Shown: positions 1 through 26,400, numbered from the stretch's first letter. The stretch: DNA of 64,000 nt from Ctena decussata (GCA_963989385.1 OZ022501.1:21476102-21540101), one strand, 5' to 3'. Notes: a model not told the origin generated them from the sequence alone. Program-made: numbers and translations.

Positions 1-182
1 TCAATCTGATTCCAGTAAGATATTTATATAGTTTCAAAGCACATTTATATGGTCTTACTAGTCGCAGCAAAAGATTGAATAGCAGTGCAGGATGTATGAC
101 CTGTTTGCTGGATCCTGTAAAGTAGAGGTCTGACATAATGTAGCAGTCTTTGTAGTGGTAAAGTAACATACAGTAACTTGAT

Positions 183-460
183 CGCCGGGCCACGTAGTGC
201 ATTCGGTAAGGCGTCTGACATGTAAGCCAGGGGTCCTGGGGTCGATACCCTGTTCGGCCACTTACTTTCATTTCCCCTTCCACTGATTCAAGAAGGGCAG
301 TTGTCAGTTACTGGTGAAAGTAAGTGCACTTAGTACTGGTTGACCGCTTAGGAGGTCTAAGCCTGCCCAGGAATAGTGTGGTTTATATATGTTAACTGAC
401 CGTCCCGACATGACCATAGCTGTTTACCGTGGATGTTAAACAGTAACACAACAACTGGAT
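183..460 (+). mobile_element. tRNA-derived SINE (family S1), diverged
   Basis: The tRNA-like head has A- and B-box-like blocks (gggtcctggggtcgatacc). Then follow the shared body (ggcagttgtcagttactgg, cttaggaggtctaagcctgc) and the end (gacatgacc, ccgtggatgttaa). Same order as the copies at 8250, 9596 and 16700. Confidence 0.8.
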
Positions 461-504
461 CAAACCAAATTACTTTATAGCTTTTTTTTTATTTTCAATT
501 TCAG

Positions 505-15006
<14,502 letters not shown>

Positions 15007-15072
15007 GACCAGTTAAGACCGTAATGGACTACATTAACAATTTAAATGTTGTCACAAACTCAAAGAAATCAG

Positions 15073-15300
15073 GGCCTGGTTGTTCAAAGCATCGTTAGCC
15101 TATTGAGCTTGTTAAGTGGTCAACTCGTTAAGTGTTGTATGACTTGATAAATAAGTATACTTAAATTTTTGGTTGAAAAATATGAGAAGCTTTCTTCTCT
15201 TTTTTTTCTACAAAAAATGGTGGTGTATTTGTGACATTAACGTTTGAAACTTTAACGAAACGTTAACTAACGATATCGTTAATTTTGAACAACTGGGCCC
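15073..15300 (+). mobile_element. TIR MITE, family J, in CARM1 3' region
   Basis: gggcctggttgttcaaagc at the left and ttgaacaactgggccc at the right; interior cgttaac/gttaacg inverted blocks. A second copy lies at 47563-47727. Confidence 0.7.
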
Positions 15301-15472
15301 AGAGCTCTAGTTCAGATAGGGTTGTTAGGATAATTCTGGATAATCTTTATGTTTCCATGAAAACATGCTGTGACCCCTCATTAGAACTGCCTCAATGAGG
15401 GGTCACAGCATGTTTCCATGGAAATTATCACAGAATTATCATAGAAGATCTACCTTGGCTGGGGCTCTATGT
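15300..15472 (+). mobile_element. Fold-back MITE, family B (diverged)
   Basis: agagctctagttcagatagg to tggggctct; hairpin aacatgctgtgacccctcat paired with its inverse around gaactgcc. Confidence 0.7.
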
Positions 15473-15578
15473 AAACTCAAAAGACTTTGCTCATAAGTCG
15501 TGTTTAAGGATGGATTACAGTTAGTGATTGGTGATCTTTTTTTTCACCTTCAAGAGACCACAGGAAGTTCAAACTCCA

Positions 15579-15660
15579 AGAAAATAGTGCAAACACTGAA
15601 GAAAATAGTGCAAACACTGGAGAAAATAGTGCAAACACTGAAGAAAATAGTGCAGAAAAA
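15579..15660 (+). repeat. 21-bp tandem repeat, about 4 copies
   Basis: Unit agaaaatagtgcaaacactg plus a or g, repeated at 15579, 15600, 15621 and (partial) 15642, then shorter atagtgca echoes to about 15690. Lies in the likely CARM1 3' UTR. Confidence 0.9.
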
Positions 15661-15749
15661 TAGTGCATCACTAAGATAGTGCAGATAGTTTGAAAGCAGT
15701 ATTGACAGAATCAGTAAGGGGAGTATTTCAATGCAGTCAAAAGATAATC

Positions 15750-15948
15750 CAGAGCCCTAGATAAGAGGGAGTATTTGATGATAATTAGGGATAATTACTG
15801 TTAATTCTTGATAAAAACATAAGATGTGACCCCTCATCTGAACTAGTTGAGATGGTTCAGATGAGGGGTCACAACATATAGTTTCAATGAGAAATAAAGA
15901 AAATTGTCCCTCAATTATCATCAAATACCCCTCTTATCTAGAGCTCTG
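15750..15948 (+). mobile_element. Fold-back MITE, family B
   Basis: cagagccctagataagaggg to its inverse ending tctagagctctg. TAATC flanks at 15745-15749 and 15949-15953 may be a 5-bp target duplication. Confidence 0.88.
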
Positions 15949-16154
15949 TAATCTATTACTTGTGAAAAATGGATGCTGTCACAGAAAAGTAAGAAAACAT
16001 TCCCCAGAAATGTGATCTCCCAGTGTTGTAAATGTCAAACAGTTAATTGTAAACAGCTATTCGAAATACAAGTTGTATACATGCATACATTGTGTCATTT
16101 GCAAAAAAGTAGGGAGTACAGTTTTTATGAAAAAAGTTGCCCTTGCACCAAACA

Positions 16155-16189
16155 TTTTTTTTTGGGGGGGGGGGGGGGGGGGGGGGGGG
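16155..16189. repeat. Homopolymer tract T9 then G26
   Basis: Nine T followed directly by 26 G. Length is likely uncertain in the assembly. The surrounding 15960-16640 shows nothing else recognisable. Confidence 0.9.
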
Positions 16190-16664
16190 TGTTGCTGGTT
16201 CTCCATTCAGCAATGAAATATATTCAGAGTGAGTCAGTGAATGGGGTCCCATTGTAGGCATGTGTTTAGAAGTACATGTGGGTCAGTTTAGTTTGAACCT
16301 ATTATGACCCAAACAATTACATCTTTACGACAAAGTTGAGGCTGTTTCAGCCAGTTAGTTTTTGCAATGCAAAACCGAAGTGAAAAGCTGGCAGGGATAT
16401 CTCTCAATGGAAATTATATATGAATTTCTCACTGGGAGTGCAATAGGGCCTTTAAAGACAGGGGTGGTACTATACACTGTCATACTGTCAGTACACCTCC
16501 AGGCTGCCAATGAAATCTTCATGTTTAGTAATTTGGGTCCATTGATCAGGGATGAGAATGTTCTGGATTGATTAGGAATTCCTGGTTTGAGTGTCCCAGA
16601 CTTGATATGCACAGTTAATTTTCAGCTCTGTAGGAATACAATAAAACTTTATTTCTTCAGTACT

Positions 16665-16982
16665 ATGCGGCCCGGCACCTGAAGAAAAAAACAATTTTTT
16701 TCTTTAGGTGTCGGGCCGCATAGCGCAATCGGTGGGGCTCCTGACTCATAAGTCAGAGGTCCTGGGTTCGAAACCCGGTCTGGCCTCATACTTTCGTGTC
16801 TCCGTCCGCTGATTCAAAAAGAGCAGTTGTCAGTTACTGGCGAAAGTATGTGCACTTAGTACTGGTTAACCGCTTAGGAGGTCTAGGCCTGCCCAGGAAT
16901 AGTGTGGTCAGGTTAACTGACCATCCCGACATGACCATAGCTGTTTACCGTGGACGTTAAGCAACAAATCAATCAATCAATT
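16665..16982 (+). mobile_element. tRNA-derived SINE (family S1) with an inverted copy of its own 5' end
   Basis: SINE head from about 16709 (gtgtcgggccgcatagcgca, ggttcgaaacccggtctggc) to an ATCA-repeat end at 16980. Directly upstream, 16666-16690 carries the inverse of the head (tgcggcccggcacctgaag), making a hairpin. Confidence 0.85.
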
Positions 16983-17225
16983 TTCTGCAGGTAAAGACCA
17001 TTTTTCGTGCAATGGACACAGATCAGGCACAAATTATGTAAAATATCGTTCTGTAAAATAGCGTTCAGGAGACGCATTCCATGGGTCTCGATTGAAATGT
17101 AGAATAAATAATCACACCTTTACCCGTACAAATAGCATGCTGTGTGGGGAATCAGACCCCAGGCAGAGAAATCGTGTCTTTGAGACAATGGTGAGGAACA
17201 AAGTAGCAGAACTTCAGATATAAGT

Positions 17226-17403
17226 GCTCTAGATAACAGTGGGTGACATGGATAATTTTCCATATTTTCGTTGTGACCTCTATATAGAAGCGTCTCAGCA
17301 GAACCCCCTCTTTGAGACCGTTGTAATGCGAGGTCACAGCATATGTTGTCATAGAGAAATATGAAAAATGATTACACAATTATCCTTAAGAACCCACCCT
17401 ATC
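17226..17403 (+). mobile_element. Fold-back MITE, family B (diverged)
   Basis: gtgctctagataacagtggg to ccaccctatctggcgca; hairpin ttgtgacctc/gaggtcacagc inside. Confidence 0.7.
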
Positions 17404-17504
17404 TGGCGCAGTGGATATGGTGGGTTTCCATTAATACTGAGACTCTCTTTTGTTCGTGCTCCATCAGAACATATTATAGCCTTTATTACATACAGGATCT
17501 TACA

Positions 17505-17630
17505 TAAGTGCTCATGTATTATTGACTTTATTAAACGAGTTGGGGAAAAAGATAAGATGCGAGGCTATGCCGAGCATCTTACTGGTCTTCCCCAACAAGT
17601 TTAATAAATTAAAAAATACAGGAGCACGAA
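17505..17630 (+). mobile_element. Imperfect palindrome / MITE around GATGCGAGGC
   Basis: gtgctcatgtattattgact and gttggggaa pair with ttccccaac and aatacaggagcac; the tip is aagatgcgaggctatgccga then gcatctta. About 120 bp. Confidence 0.55.
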
Positions 17631-17921
17631 TGCAAGATTCTATTTATCATATGAACCTAAAATCGTATTTTATTAGCAAATTTTGCTCTAAAACGTCATG
17701 ATTTTGCCATTGGAAAACGCGACGTTCTTGTGGACGTCAACGCATACCGTTACGATGTAATTTGCATATTTAATCCACTAGTTGATTATCCATGTTAATG
17801 CATGGCTTTATTACACTCTCAGTAGTGACGTCATATGATAAATTTGCTTAATCAAGATAGTTTTCATAAGGGATCAAGACAGGTTCTTAGGATGAAATCA
17901 GAAAATTAGCCAGGAATTATA

Positions 17922-18149
17922 TTAAACCCATAAAGTACAAAAAAGCAGATCTACATTTATGACAAAACATTGTTCATCTGCAAAATTTCAAACATTGGTT
18001 TGTCCAAGCTATTTCATTTTGGAAATTTAAAGTCTAGAGGGCAAACAGTGTAGACCAAGATGAGGTGGCTCATTAGTACTGCCTTGTCTGGATCTATGCT
18101 GTTTGCAAACTCATTTATTTCTGTTTTTGGTGCTTTTAATAGCGGTTAA
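17922..18149. mobile_element. TTAA-flanked MITE, family E (diverged)
   Basis: ttaaacccataaagtac at left, gcttttaatagcggttaa at right; the centre has gggcaaacagtgtagacc and a gatgaggtggctcatta inverted block. piggyBac-like TTAA ends are inferred. Confidence 0.55.
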
Positions 18150-18441
18150 AATCCCACCTCATCTGCAGTTCTTTATCTTATGTAATCTACCATCAAATGT
18201 TCAAATGAAGTTTGTTCTGAACACATGATCTATTTTTTACACCCTGTGAAATGAGGGATACCAGCAATACCTACAGTATACTCTTCACACAGTATATTTG
18301 AGGCTGATAAGCATAAAGAATCATACATGTATGTTTTAACTTCATTGCCAGATTTTGATGAAGACCATATACTAGACTTCTCAATGTAATGTACTATATT
18401 TATTTGGTTATAAGAGGGTTTATCCTTTAAAATTACCACAA

Positions 18442-18678
18442 ATGAGCCGAGATAGGAGAAAACCAACAAAGTGGTTGTGTGCCCAGTGCAGACTCAGATC
18501 AGCCTGGGCATGCACCCAGTCTGATCAGTCTTCACTGTCCGCATGGAGTTAGGTGAGGCCCTTAGCTACCTTTTAAGTGCTTAGCAAAGAGTCTGATCAG
18601 ACTGGGCGGATGCCAAAGATGATTAGAGTGCACTGGGCGCACAACCACATTGTTGGTTTTCTCGTGTCATGGCTCAAA
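18442..18678 (+). mobile_element. Fold-back MITE, family A
   Basis: atgagccgagataggagaaa then accaacaaagtggttgtgtg; far end acattgttggttttctcgtg then tcatggctcaa. Inner gatcagcctgggc/gatcagactgggc blocks. Confidence 0.85.
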
Positions 18679-18881
18679 TGTGTAAGTCAGTCTTGTAAAA
18701 TTCAGCTACAGCTATGGGGTTTTCCTTCAAAAACAATCCCATATATCTAGATCTGCCTTTATAATACGGATCTAGATTGAAGTGAATGGCCAGAATTTCA
18801 GGGAAAGTAACTCTGCTGTTGTCATTTGTCTGCCTTTTCAGTTTGGGACAACTTCAAGGAATGGAGCAAATTTGCCTACTT

Positions 18882-19092
18882 TTAACCCTTAATGCGCCAA
18901 AAAGCAGACGACAAAATTTACGCCTGCAGAATTTCAAAAAATGTTTCGTCCAAGCGATATCATTTTGAGAATTCGAACACTAGAGGGCAAACAGTGTAGA
19001 TTCAGATGAGGTGGCTAATTATGAACCACCTCATCTGGATCTACACAGTTTGCCAATTCAACAATTTTAATATTTGGCATTTTAAGGGTTAA
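18882..19092. mobile_element. TTAA-flanked fold-back MITE, family E
   Basis: TTAA at 18882-18885 and 19089-19092. Ends cccttaatgcgccaaaa and the inverse of aatgccaaatatt; the centre is a hairpin gatgaggtggc/ccacctcatc with gtttgcc on both sides. Confidence 0.8.
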
Positions 19093-19251
19093 GAGTAGGC
19101 CCATTTTGGAGGGTTTTGTCAGCATGGGAAGCAAACAGTAAATCACAAAAGATGGCAATGTTTGTAGAACTGGCAGAAGAACATTGTGTACCCTTTCATC
19201 TAACTAGACTGCTTACTATAATGGAATTTTGTGTATGGGCATCTTTACTAT

Positions 19252-19315
19252 TTATTATACCCCCAGTATACGAAGTATATAGGGGGTATATAGTTTTTGG
19301 TCTTTCCGTTATTAT
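19252..19315 (+). mobile_element. Solo 5' terminus of the atacccc Helentron-like family
   Basis: tatacccccagtatacgaag then tatatagggggtatatagtt, the same terminal hairpin as at 10342 and (inverted) 37080-37113, with no core following. Confidence 0.65.
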
Positions 19316-19542
19316 GTTTAGCCTACTGCATTTACTTGGTTATAAGACAGTTTATATTTTCAAAGTAACTACAGAAAAGGAAATGAAGAATCTTGTGTCA
19401 TTCAGCTATAAAATGGGTTTTTCTGTTCCTAAGCAATCACAAAGATCTAGATCTTTGAGATTATTTTGAAGAGAAAAATGCGGTCTCATAACCAGAGAAA
19501 TATGGTACTATAATCTGCAGTTGAATTTGAAGTTTGAATCAT

Positions 19543-19706
19543 CACCCCTGGTTAACTGTATATACAAGGGCTGTTACAAAATGAAAAAGAGCTGTAACCA
19601 AACGAAAAAGAGTCATAGTTACCAAACGACCTGATCATCAGATCAATTGGTAAATGTGACTTTTTCGTTTCATAACATGAAAACATAGTTAACCAGGTAT
19701 GATCAT
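19543..19706 (+). mobile_element. Fold-back MITE, family H (one arm shortened)
   Basis: cacccctggttaactgtata, gaaaaagagctgtaaccaaa, tip ccaaacgacctgatcatcag, then tttttcgtttcataacatga and agttaaccaggt. The right arm lacks a block present in the 26.2-kb copy. Confidence 0.75.
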
Positions 19707-20107
19707 GAGAACAGTGTAGATTGCAGTGACTGCCTGGCTCACTCAACATTTATATTCCAATACTGATTCTTTTCAATATCCAGGATGTATTATTACGTTG
19801 CCCTCGTGATCTTGAAACCAGTGTATTACTCCAATAAGTGATGTGGAATTAGAAGTTTCAGATATTCTGTATTGTTTATAGAGTATTTGAATGCAAGATT
19901 TCAATTTTCTACATTGATAAGTGTTCATTTGGTATTCATTTACCGTAATTTAATGTACTATGTACATGAGTAAATATAACTTTGATACTTGAAAGCTGTA
20001 GTCGTTCTTTATTCCATCCCTTATTGTTCTCCAACTTATTCTGTCCCTTATTGTCCCCCGACATAGTCAAAGGGGACTATAGTACCCGGTAATGGCTTCC
20101 GTCTGAT

Positions 20108-22296
20108 TTTTAGCTCACCTGTGGTGAGCTTATAGTATAGACTTGGTCCGTCATCGGCGTCGTCGTCGGCGTCGTGGTCGGCGTCCACAATTTTAAACAT
20201 CTTCTTCTCAGAAACCACTGGGTGGATTGAAGCCAAATTTCATATGGAGCCTTAACAGGATGGGGGAACGAAAGTTTATATATTTGGTCCAGGTCACATG
20301 ACCAAGATGGCCGCCACGCCCATATATGGTAAAAACCCTTCAAAAATCTTCTTCTCCAGAACCAAAAGGCCTATGACCTTGAAACTTGGTATGTAGCATC
20401 GGGCATGGGGGCCCATCATAATTTATATTAAACATGACCTTGTGATGACCTTGACCTAATTTATGACATGGTCAACTTTGGTATGTTAGGCTTTTATATG
20501 GGAAAACGCTTAAACGGTGGATTTCTCAGAAACTATTTAAGTCTAAGGTACAATACTTGGTATACATGGTTGACTAAATGACCAGATGAAGATATTATGT
20601 CACTAAAGGTCAAGGTCATTCCGTCGGACCATCCGTCGTTAAGATTTTCAAACATCTTCTCTTCCGAAACCACTGGGCCGATTGAAGCCAAATTTCATAT
20701 GGAGTCTCAGTGGGATGGGGGAATGAAAGTATATACATTTGGTCCAGGTCACATGACCAAGATGGCCGCCATGCCCATATTTGGTAAAAACCCTTCAAAA
20801 ATCTTCTTCTCCAGAACCAAAAGGCCTATGACCTTGAAACTTGGTGTGTAGCATTGGGCATGCGGGCCCATCAAAGTTTATACAAATCATGACCTTGCGT
20901 TGACATTGACCTAATTTACTGCATGGTCAACTTTGGTATGTTAGGCTTTTATATTGGAAAACGCTTAAACAGTGGATTTCTCAGAAACTATTTAAGTCTA
21001 AGGTACAATACTTGGTATATATGGTTGACTAAATGACCAGATGAAGATATTATGTCACTAAAGGTCAAGGTCATTCCGTCGGATCATCCGTCGTCAAGAT
21101 TTTCAAACATCTTCTCCTCTGAAACCACTGGGCCGATTGAAGCCAAATTTCATATGGAGTCTCAGTGGGATGTGGGAACGAAAGTTTATATATTTGGTCC
21201 AGGTCACATGACCAAGATGGCCGCCACGCCCATATATGGTAAAAACCCTTCAAAAATCTTCTTCTCCAGAACCAAAAGGCCTATGACCTTGAAACTTGGT
21301 ATGTAGCATTGGGCATGCGGGCCCATCATATTTTATACAAATCATGATCTTGCGTTGACCTTGACCTAATTTACAGGATGGTCAACTTTGGTACGTTAGG
21401 CTTTTTTTGGGAAAACGCTTAAACAGTGGATTTCTCAGAAACTATTTAAGTATTAGGTACAATACTTGGTATACATGGTCGACTAAATGACCAGATGAAG
21501 ATATTATGTCACTAAAGGTCAAGGTCATTCCGTCGGACCATCCGTCGTCAAGATTTTCAAACATCTTCTCCTCTGAAACCACTGGGCCGATTGAAGCCAA
21601 ATTTCATATGGAGTCTCAGTGGGATTGGGGAACGAAAGTTTATACCCGGGGTCTGGGTCACATGACCAAGATGGCCACCATGCCCATATATGGTAAAAAC
21701 CCTTCAAAAATCTTCTTCTCTAGAACGAAAAGGCCTATGACCTTGAAACTTGGTATGTAGCATCGGGCATGCTGGCCCATCATAGTTTATACAAATGATG
21801 ACCATGTGTTGACCTTGAATTAATTGACGACATGGTCAGCTTTGGTATGTTAGGCTTTTATATGGGAAAACGCTTATACAGTGGATTTCTCAGAAACTAT
21901 TTAAGTCTTAAGTACAATACATGGTATATATGGTCAACTAAATGACCAGATGAAGATATTATGTCACTGAAAGGTCAAGGTCATTTTGTCGGTCTGTCCG
22001 TCATCAAGATTTTCAAAACATCTACTCCTCTGAAACCATTGGTCTGATTGAAGCGAAATTTCATATGGAGTCTAAGTGTGATCAGGGAATAAAAGTTTGT
22101 TCTCAGGGTCTTGACCAAGATGGCCGCCATGCTGTATATGGTAAAAACCCTTCAAAATCTTCTTCTCCAGAACCAAAAGGTGTATGACCTTGAAACTTGG
22201 TATGTAGCTTTGGGCACTCAAGCCCATCATAAACATTAAAATATATATCAGGACCAAGTGTCAGGTGAGCTACAGGACCATTGGTCCTCTTGTTTC
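20108..22296 (+). mobile_element. Helentron/pearl-like element with 455-bp tandem core (about 4.6 copies)
   Basis: 5' end tttagctcacctgtggtgag, a (gtc)n/cgtcgtcggcg microsatellite, then 454-455-bp units each carrying gaaaccactgggccgattga, tcacatgaccaagatggccg and tttctcagaaactatttaag. 3' end gtcaggtgagctacaggacc with hairpin aggacc/ggtcct and cttgttt. Small open frames recur with the unit and are not taken as genes. Confidence 0.85.
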
Positions 22297-22314
22297 ATGG
22301 ATTTTCAGAATGTT

Positions 22315-23700
22315 GTTATCACTATATGATATTGATCATTTTATAGAACCCTTTCTGCCAGAGTTATAGCCCTTTATCTGTAAATTTGGCCAAATCTTGT
22401 GGCCGCAACTTCAGTTTTCAACTTTCTTCAGACTTGCAGGACAGTTATCACAAATTGACTGTAATTATATTTTACTGAGGTCATGACGGACCCTTTCTGC
22501 CAGAGTTACGGCCCTTTGTTAATCTGGTCAAATCTTGTGGCACAAACTTTTCTGTTTTCAACTGATTTTCATCAGACTTTCAGGATATTCTTATTATCAT
22601 TTGACACTGATCATATTTATTGGGGTCATGATTGGACCTTTTCTGTGTGGCCATTTGTAAATCTGGTCAAATCTTGTGACCGTAACAAAGTCTTTCAGTT
22701 GTCAACCAATTTTCATCAAACTTCAGGGATCAAGCTAGAGCTCTGAATGAAGGAGAAGTTTTCCTGATTTTAGGGAGAAGTTTCTGTCCAGTTGTCATTC
22801 TTGCCTATATATTCTATATATTTAAACTTCTCCTTCAGCTCAAAACAGGGAGAAGTTTGATCCTGCAAGGAGACTATTTCTCCCTAGTCTCCCTCTAGCT
22901 TGATCCCTGAACTTTCAGTATATTATTACCATTAGACATCATGATTGGACCCTTTCTGCCAGTTACAGCCCTTTGTAAATCTGGTCAAATTTTAAGGCCT
23001 CAATTTTCAATCGATTTTCATCAAACTTTCGGTATATTATCATTTGATATTTATCAGATTTTATTGGGGTCATGATTGGACCATATCTGCCAGTTTCTGC
23101 CTTTTGTAAATTTGGTCAAATCTTGTGGCCACAACTCCTTCAGTTTTCAACTGCTTTTCATCAAACTTGCAAGATCTTGGCATGAGCTGAACTTATCATT
23201 TGACGATCATTTATTAAGATAATGATTGGTCCCTTTCTGCCAGTTACAGCCATTTGTAGATCTGGTCAAATCTTGTGGCTCAAACTCCTTCAGTTTTCTG
23301 TGGATTTTCATAAAGCTTTCAGGATATTATCATTTGACATTTGACATATATCATATTTTATTGGGGGTCTTGATTAGACCCTTTCTGTCAGTTACAGCCC
23401 TTTGTAAATCTGGTCAAATCCTGTGTCCGAAACTCGTTTTCAACTGATTTTCATCAAACTGCAATTCATCAACATTTGGATCATTTATTGGGGTCATGAT
23501 TGGACAATTTCAGCCACACTTCTGCCGTTTGTACATCTGGTCAAATCTTGTGGCTCCAACTTCAGTTTGTTGTTCAACAAATTTTCATCAAATCTTTAGG
23601 AAATTGTCATCACCACCATTGGAAGTTGATCACATTTTATTGGTGTCACTTGTATGGGACCTACCCTACCTGAAACTGAATTCAACAAATATCATCAGCT
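22315..23700 (+). repeat. Tandem array of about 147-bp units, ends not identified
   Basis: About eight diverged units with ctttctgccagttacagccc, tttgtaaatctggtcaaatc, ttgtggc, ttcaactgattttcatcaaa and cattt(g)acat. It follows the previous element directly and may be the core of another Helentron-like copy. A separate 186-bp TIR element is inserted in it. Confidence 0.8.
22724..22909 (+). mobile_element. 186-bp TIR element with 5-bp target duplication
   Basis: Ends cagggatcaagctagag and ctctagcttgatccctg. AACTT at 22719-22723 and 22910-22914. Removing it restores the tandem unit sequence catcaaactttcag. Interior has gggagaagttt repeats in both senses. Confidence 0.88.
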
Positions 23701-23913
23701 GATTTTTGTCAGAAGTGTGGCATGTGATATCACTAAACTTGTAACCTGACTCCTTTCAAAATAATTTTCCCAGTTACTGACTTGTCCATATGTAGGACAT
23801 TTGGCCTTTAGCACTTTATAACTTTTGAAATGTGTTTGCAGAATTTTTCCTGCTTTCCAGTCTCTGCCCACAAGGAAACAATTGTTGCAAACATGAATTT
23901 GAAGAAGGTATCT

Positions 23914-24190
23914 ACCGTAATGACGCTAAATTTCGAACATCTGAAAGTCAGAAAATTATTGCTTGAAAATTCTTAGAAAGTGGATTGTATACACGTAAAT
24001 TGTATTCTCAAGGAGCAGTTTGATCTGGGTCTACAATCTTTGCTCAGACCTGTCTGTCCAAATATTTTATTTGTTGATGGATGGATAACGGACTGGTTGT
24101 TACACTGCAATATCACCCACAGCTCTCAACCCATTTACCCCCAGTTGACTCTTCAATCCATATCAAGTGGATGAGTCCATTTGTCAAGTA
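23914..24190 (+). repeat. MITE fragment, family D
   Basis: ctaccgtaatgacgctaaat, cgaacatctgaaagtcag and ggagcagtttgatctgggtc match parts (in the other orientation) of the better element at 52396-52620. 24190-24345 shows a gtctgcactgtttgcc family E trace only. Confidence 0.5.
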
Positions 24191-24344
24191 AGGGATGTCT
24201 GGTTTAGTTTGTGTGAATCATTTTTACTTTAAAGAGAAACACCCATTTGTCTTTTGCAAATGTCTGATCTGGGTCTGCACTGTTTGCCTATGTCCCATTT
24301 TTGGGTCGATGGCATTAATGGATTAATCTGAGTAAACTAGAGGT

Positions 24345-25955
24345 GGCAGTAAGCCTGGCTTACTAAATACCCCCCGCGTTTAACAGTTAGGCATGCAGCT
24401 TTGTCATTTAAATTTTACATTTACACAGCATACATGTTATGACAACTGCAAGTACACATCTATATTCCAATATGTGTTCACATATTTAATATCAGTCAAA
24501 CGGTTTAGGAGAAGTAGCGACAACAAACTCTGTTTTCCAAGGCTATAAAGGGGCACAACAAAGCTGGAAAACCCTTTTGAGAAAAACAGAGCAATATGTG
24601 CCAATTCTTTCCTTCTACTGTATGTGTGCACCAAATTTGAATAAAATGGAAGTGAAAATGGCCGAAAAAAACTTCAAAATAGGGCAAAACATATAAAAAA
24701 GTGGCATAACTCATGCACAAAGGGTTAATGCTCATCTTCATATCAATATGTGTTCGCATACTTAATTTCAAGAAAATCCGTCAAATGGTCTTGGAGTAGT
24801 AGCAATAACAAACTTTTCTTACGAAAACTACAAAGGGACATAACTCAGCTGGAAATCCTTCCAGGAAAAACTGAACAATATGTATCAGCTCTTTTCATAT
24901 GCTGCATCTAGTAACCCAATTTGAATAAAATGGAAGCAAAAAAGGCAAAAACCCTATAAAATAGGGCAAAATTATCAAAAAGGGGCATAACTCAGGCAAA
25001 AAGGGGCAGAATTTAAAATCAAAAATCTACTGCACATCTTCATACCAATATCTGTTCACATACTTAATTTCAAGAAAATCTGTCAAACCATCTAGGAGGA
25101 GTTGCGATAACAAACTTATTTCATGAAAAATACAAAGGGGCATAACTCCGCAACAAAAACCTTCCAGGAAAAATTGAAAAATACGTATCCACTACTTTCT
25201 TATGCTGCATCCATGGACAAAATTTGAAACAAATTGGAGCAAATTTAATGCAAAAACCCTATAAAATAGGGCAAAAAATATCAAAAAGGGGAATAACTCT
25301 GGCAAAAAGGGGCAGAATTTAAAATCAAAACCCTAATGCACATCTTCATACCAATATCTGTTCACATACTTAGTTTCATGAAAATCTGTCAAACCATCTA
25401 GGAGGAGTTGCGATAACAAACTTATTTCACGAAAAATACAAAGGGGCATAACTCCGCAAAGAAAACCTTCCAGGAAAAATTGAAAAATACGTATCCACTA
25501 TTTTCTTATGCTGCATTCAGGGACAAAATTTTGAAACAAATTGGAGCAAATTAATGCAAAAACCCTATAAAATAGGGCAAAAAATATATAAAAAGGGGCA
25601 TAACTCAAGCAAAAAGGGGCAGAATTTAAAATCAAAACCCTAATGCACATCTTCATACCAATATCTGTTCACATACATAATTTCAAGAAAATCTGTCAAA
25701 CCATCTAGGAGGAGTTGCGATAAACTTTTTTCACGAAAAATACAAAGGGGCATAACTCCGCAATAAAAACCTTCCAGGAAAAACTGAAAAATACGTATCC
25801 ACTATTTTCTTATGCTGCATCCATGGACAAAATTTGAAACAATTTGGAGCAAATTTAAAGCGTTGCGGACGGACGGACGGACGGAAAGACGGACGGAAGG
25901 ACAACGTCAAAACAGTATACCCCCCACAAACACAGTTTGCGGGGGGTATAATTAT
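24345..25955 (-). mobile_element. Helentron/pearl-like element with 306-bp tandem core (about 5 copies) and ACGG microsatellite
   Basis: Right (5') end: tataccccccgcaaac inverse at 25915-25950 beside a (gacg)n run at 25868-25905. Left (3') end: ataccccccgcg preceded by the hairpin agtaagcc/ggcttact at 24352-24369. Core units start near 24452, 24730, 25032, 25338 and 25644, with ggagttgcgataacaaactt and aaggggcataactc. Confidence 0.85.
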
Positions 25956-26209
25956 ATCAACACAGCTCTTGAGTATATTGCATAAACAAACGAAGTAGAG
26001 TAAAGGGTTCATGCATTTAAATGATCTGTAAATGACCACAATGCTACACATCATCAGTATAAAACTTTTTATTTACATTTAGATATGTACAATATAAACA
26101 TATACAATACGATATAAATCAGTGTTTTAACCAGAAACAGAGATTATCCAATCTCTCGCCTAACATAGGCTATGACTGCACAAACCAAGCCAACCCATAT
26201 TTTGATGCA

Positions 26210-26400
26210 GTCACCACACCTGGTTAACTGTTTCAAGGATGTTACGAAAGGAAAAAGAGCCGTTACGAAAGGAAAAAGAGTCATAGTTATCAAACGACCT
26301 GGTCATCAGGTCATTTGGTAACTAAGACTCTTTTTCATTTCATAACAGCTCTTTTCACTTTGTAACAGCCCTTGTATATACCCAGTTAACCACGGGTGGT
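26210..26400 (+). mobile_element. Fold-back MITE, family H
   Basis: acacctggttaactgtttca, two gttacgaaaggaaaaagag copies, tip aacgacctggtcatcaggtc, mirrored arm with agactctttttcatttcata, ending agttaaccacgggtg. Confidence 0.85.

Larger units (their letters stand above)
15007..16650 (+). other. Candidate CARM1 3' UTR / flank with AATAAA at 16640-16645
   Basis: There is no coding signal after the stop. The stretch holds a TIR MITE (15073-15300), fold-back MITEs (15300-15472, 15750-15948), a 21-bp tandem repeat (15579-15660) and AATAAA hexamers at 15893 (inside a MITE) and 16640. The true poly(A) site cannot be fixed from sequence alone. Confidence 0.3.

Noticed and set aside
19116..19469. 117-residue open frame with hydrophobic stretch
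   Set aside because: Runs across a MITE edge and a solo Helentron-like terminus (tatacccccagtatacgaag), with no splice or homology support.
20597..21760. Three recurring 84-residue open frames and opposite-strand 60-residue frames
   Set aside because: They repeat with the 455-bp tandem unit, have no recognisable domain or splice context, and the same frame is broken in the flanking units.
24345..25955. CRISPR-like array (regular repeats)
   Set aside because: Units are ~306 bp with continuous homology and no short-repeat/unique-spacer alternation; the genome is eukaryotic.
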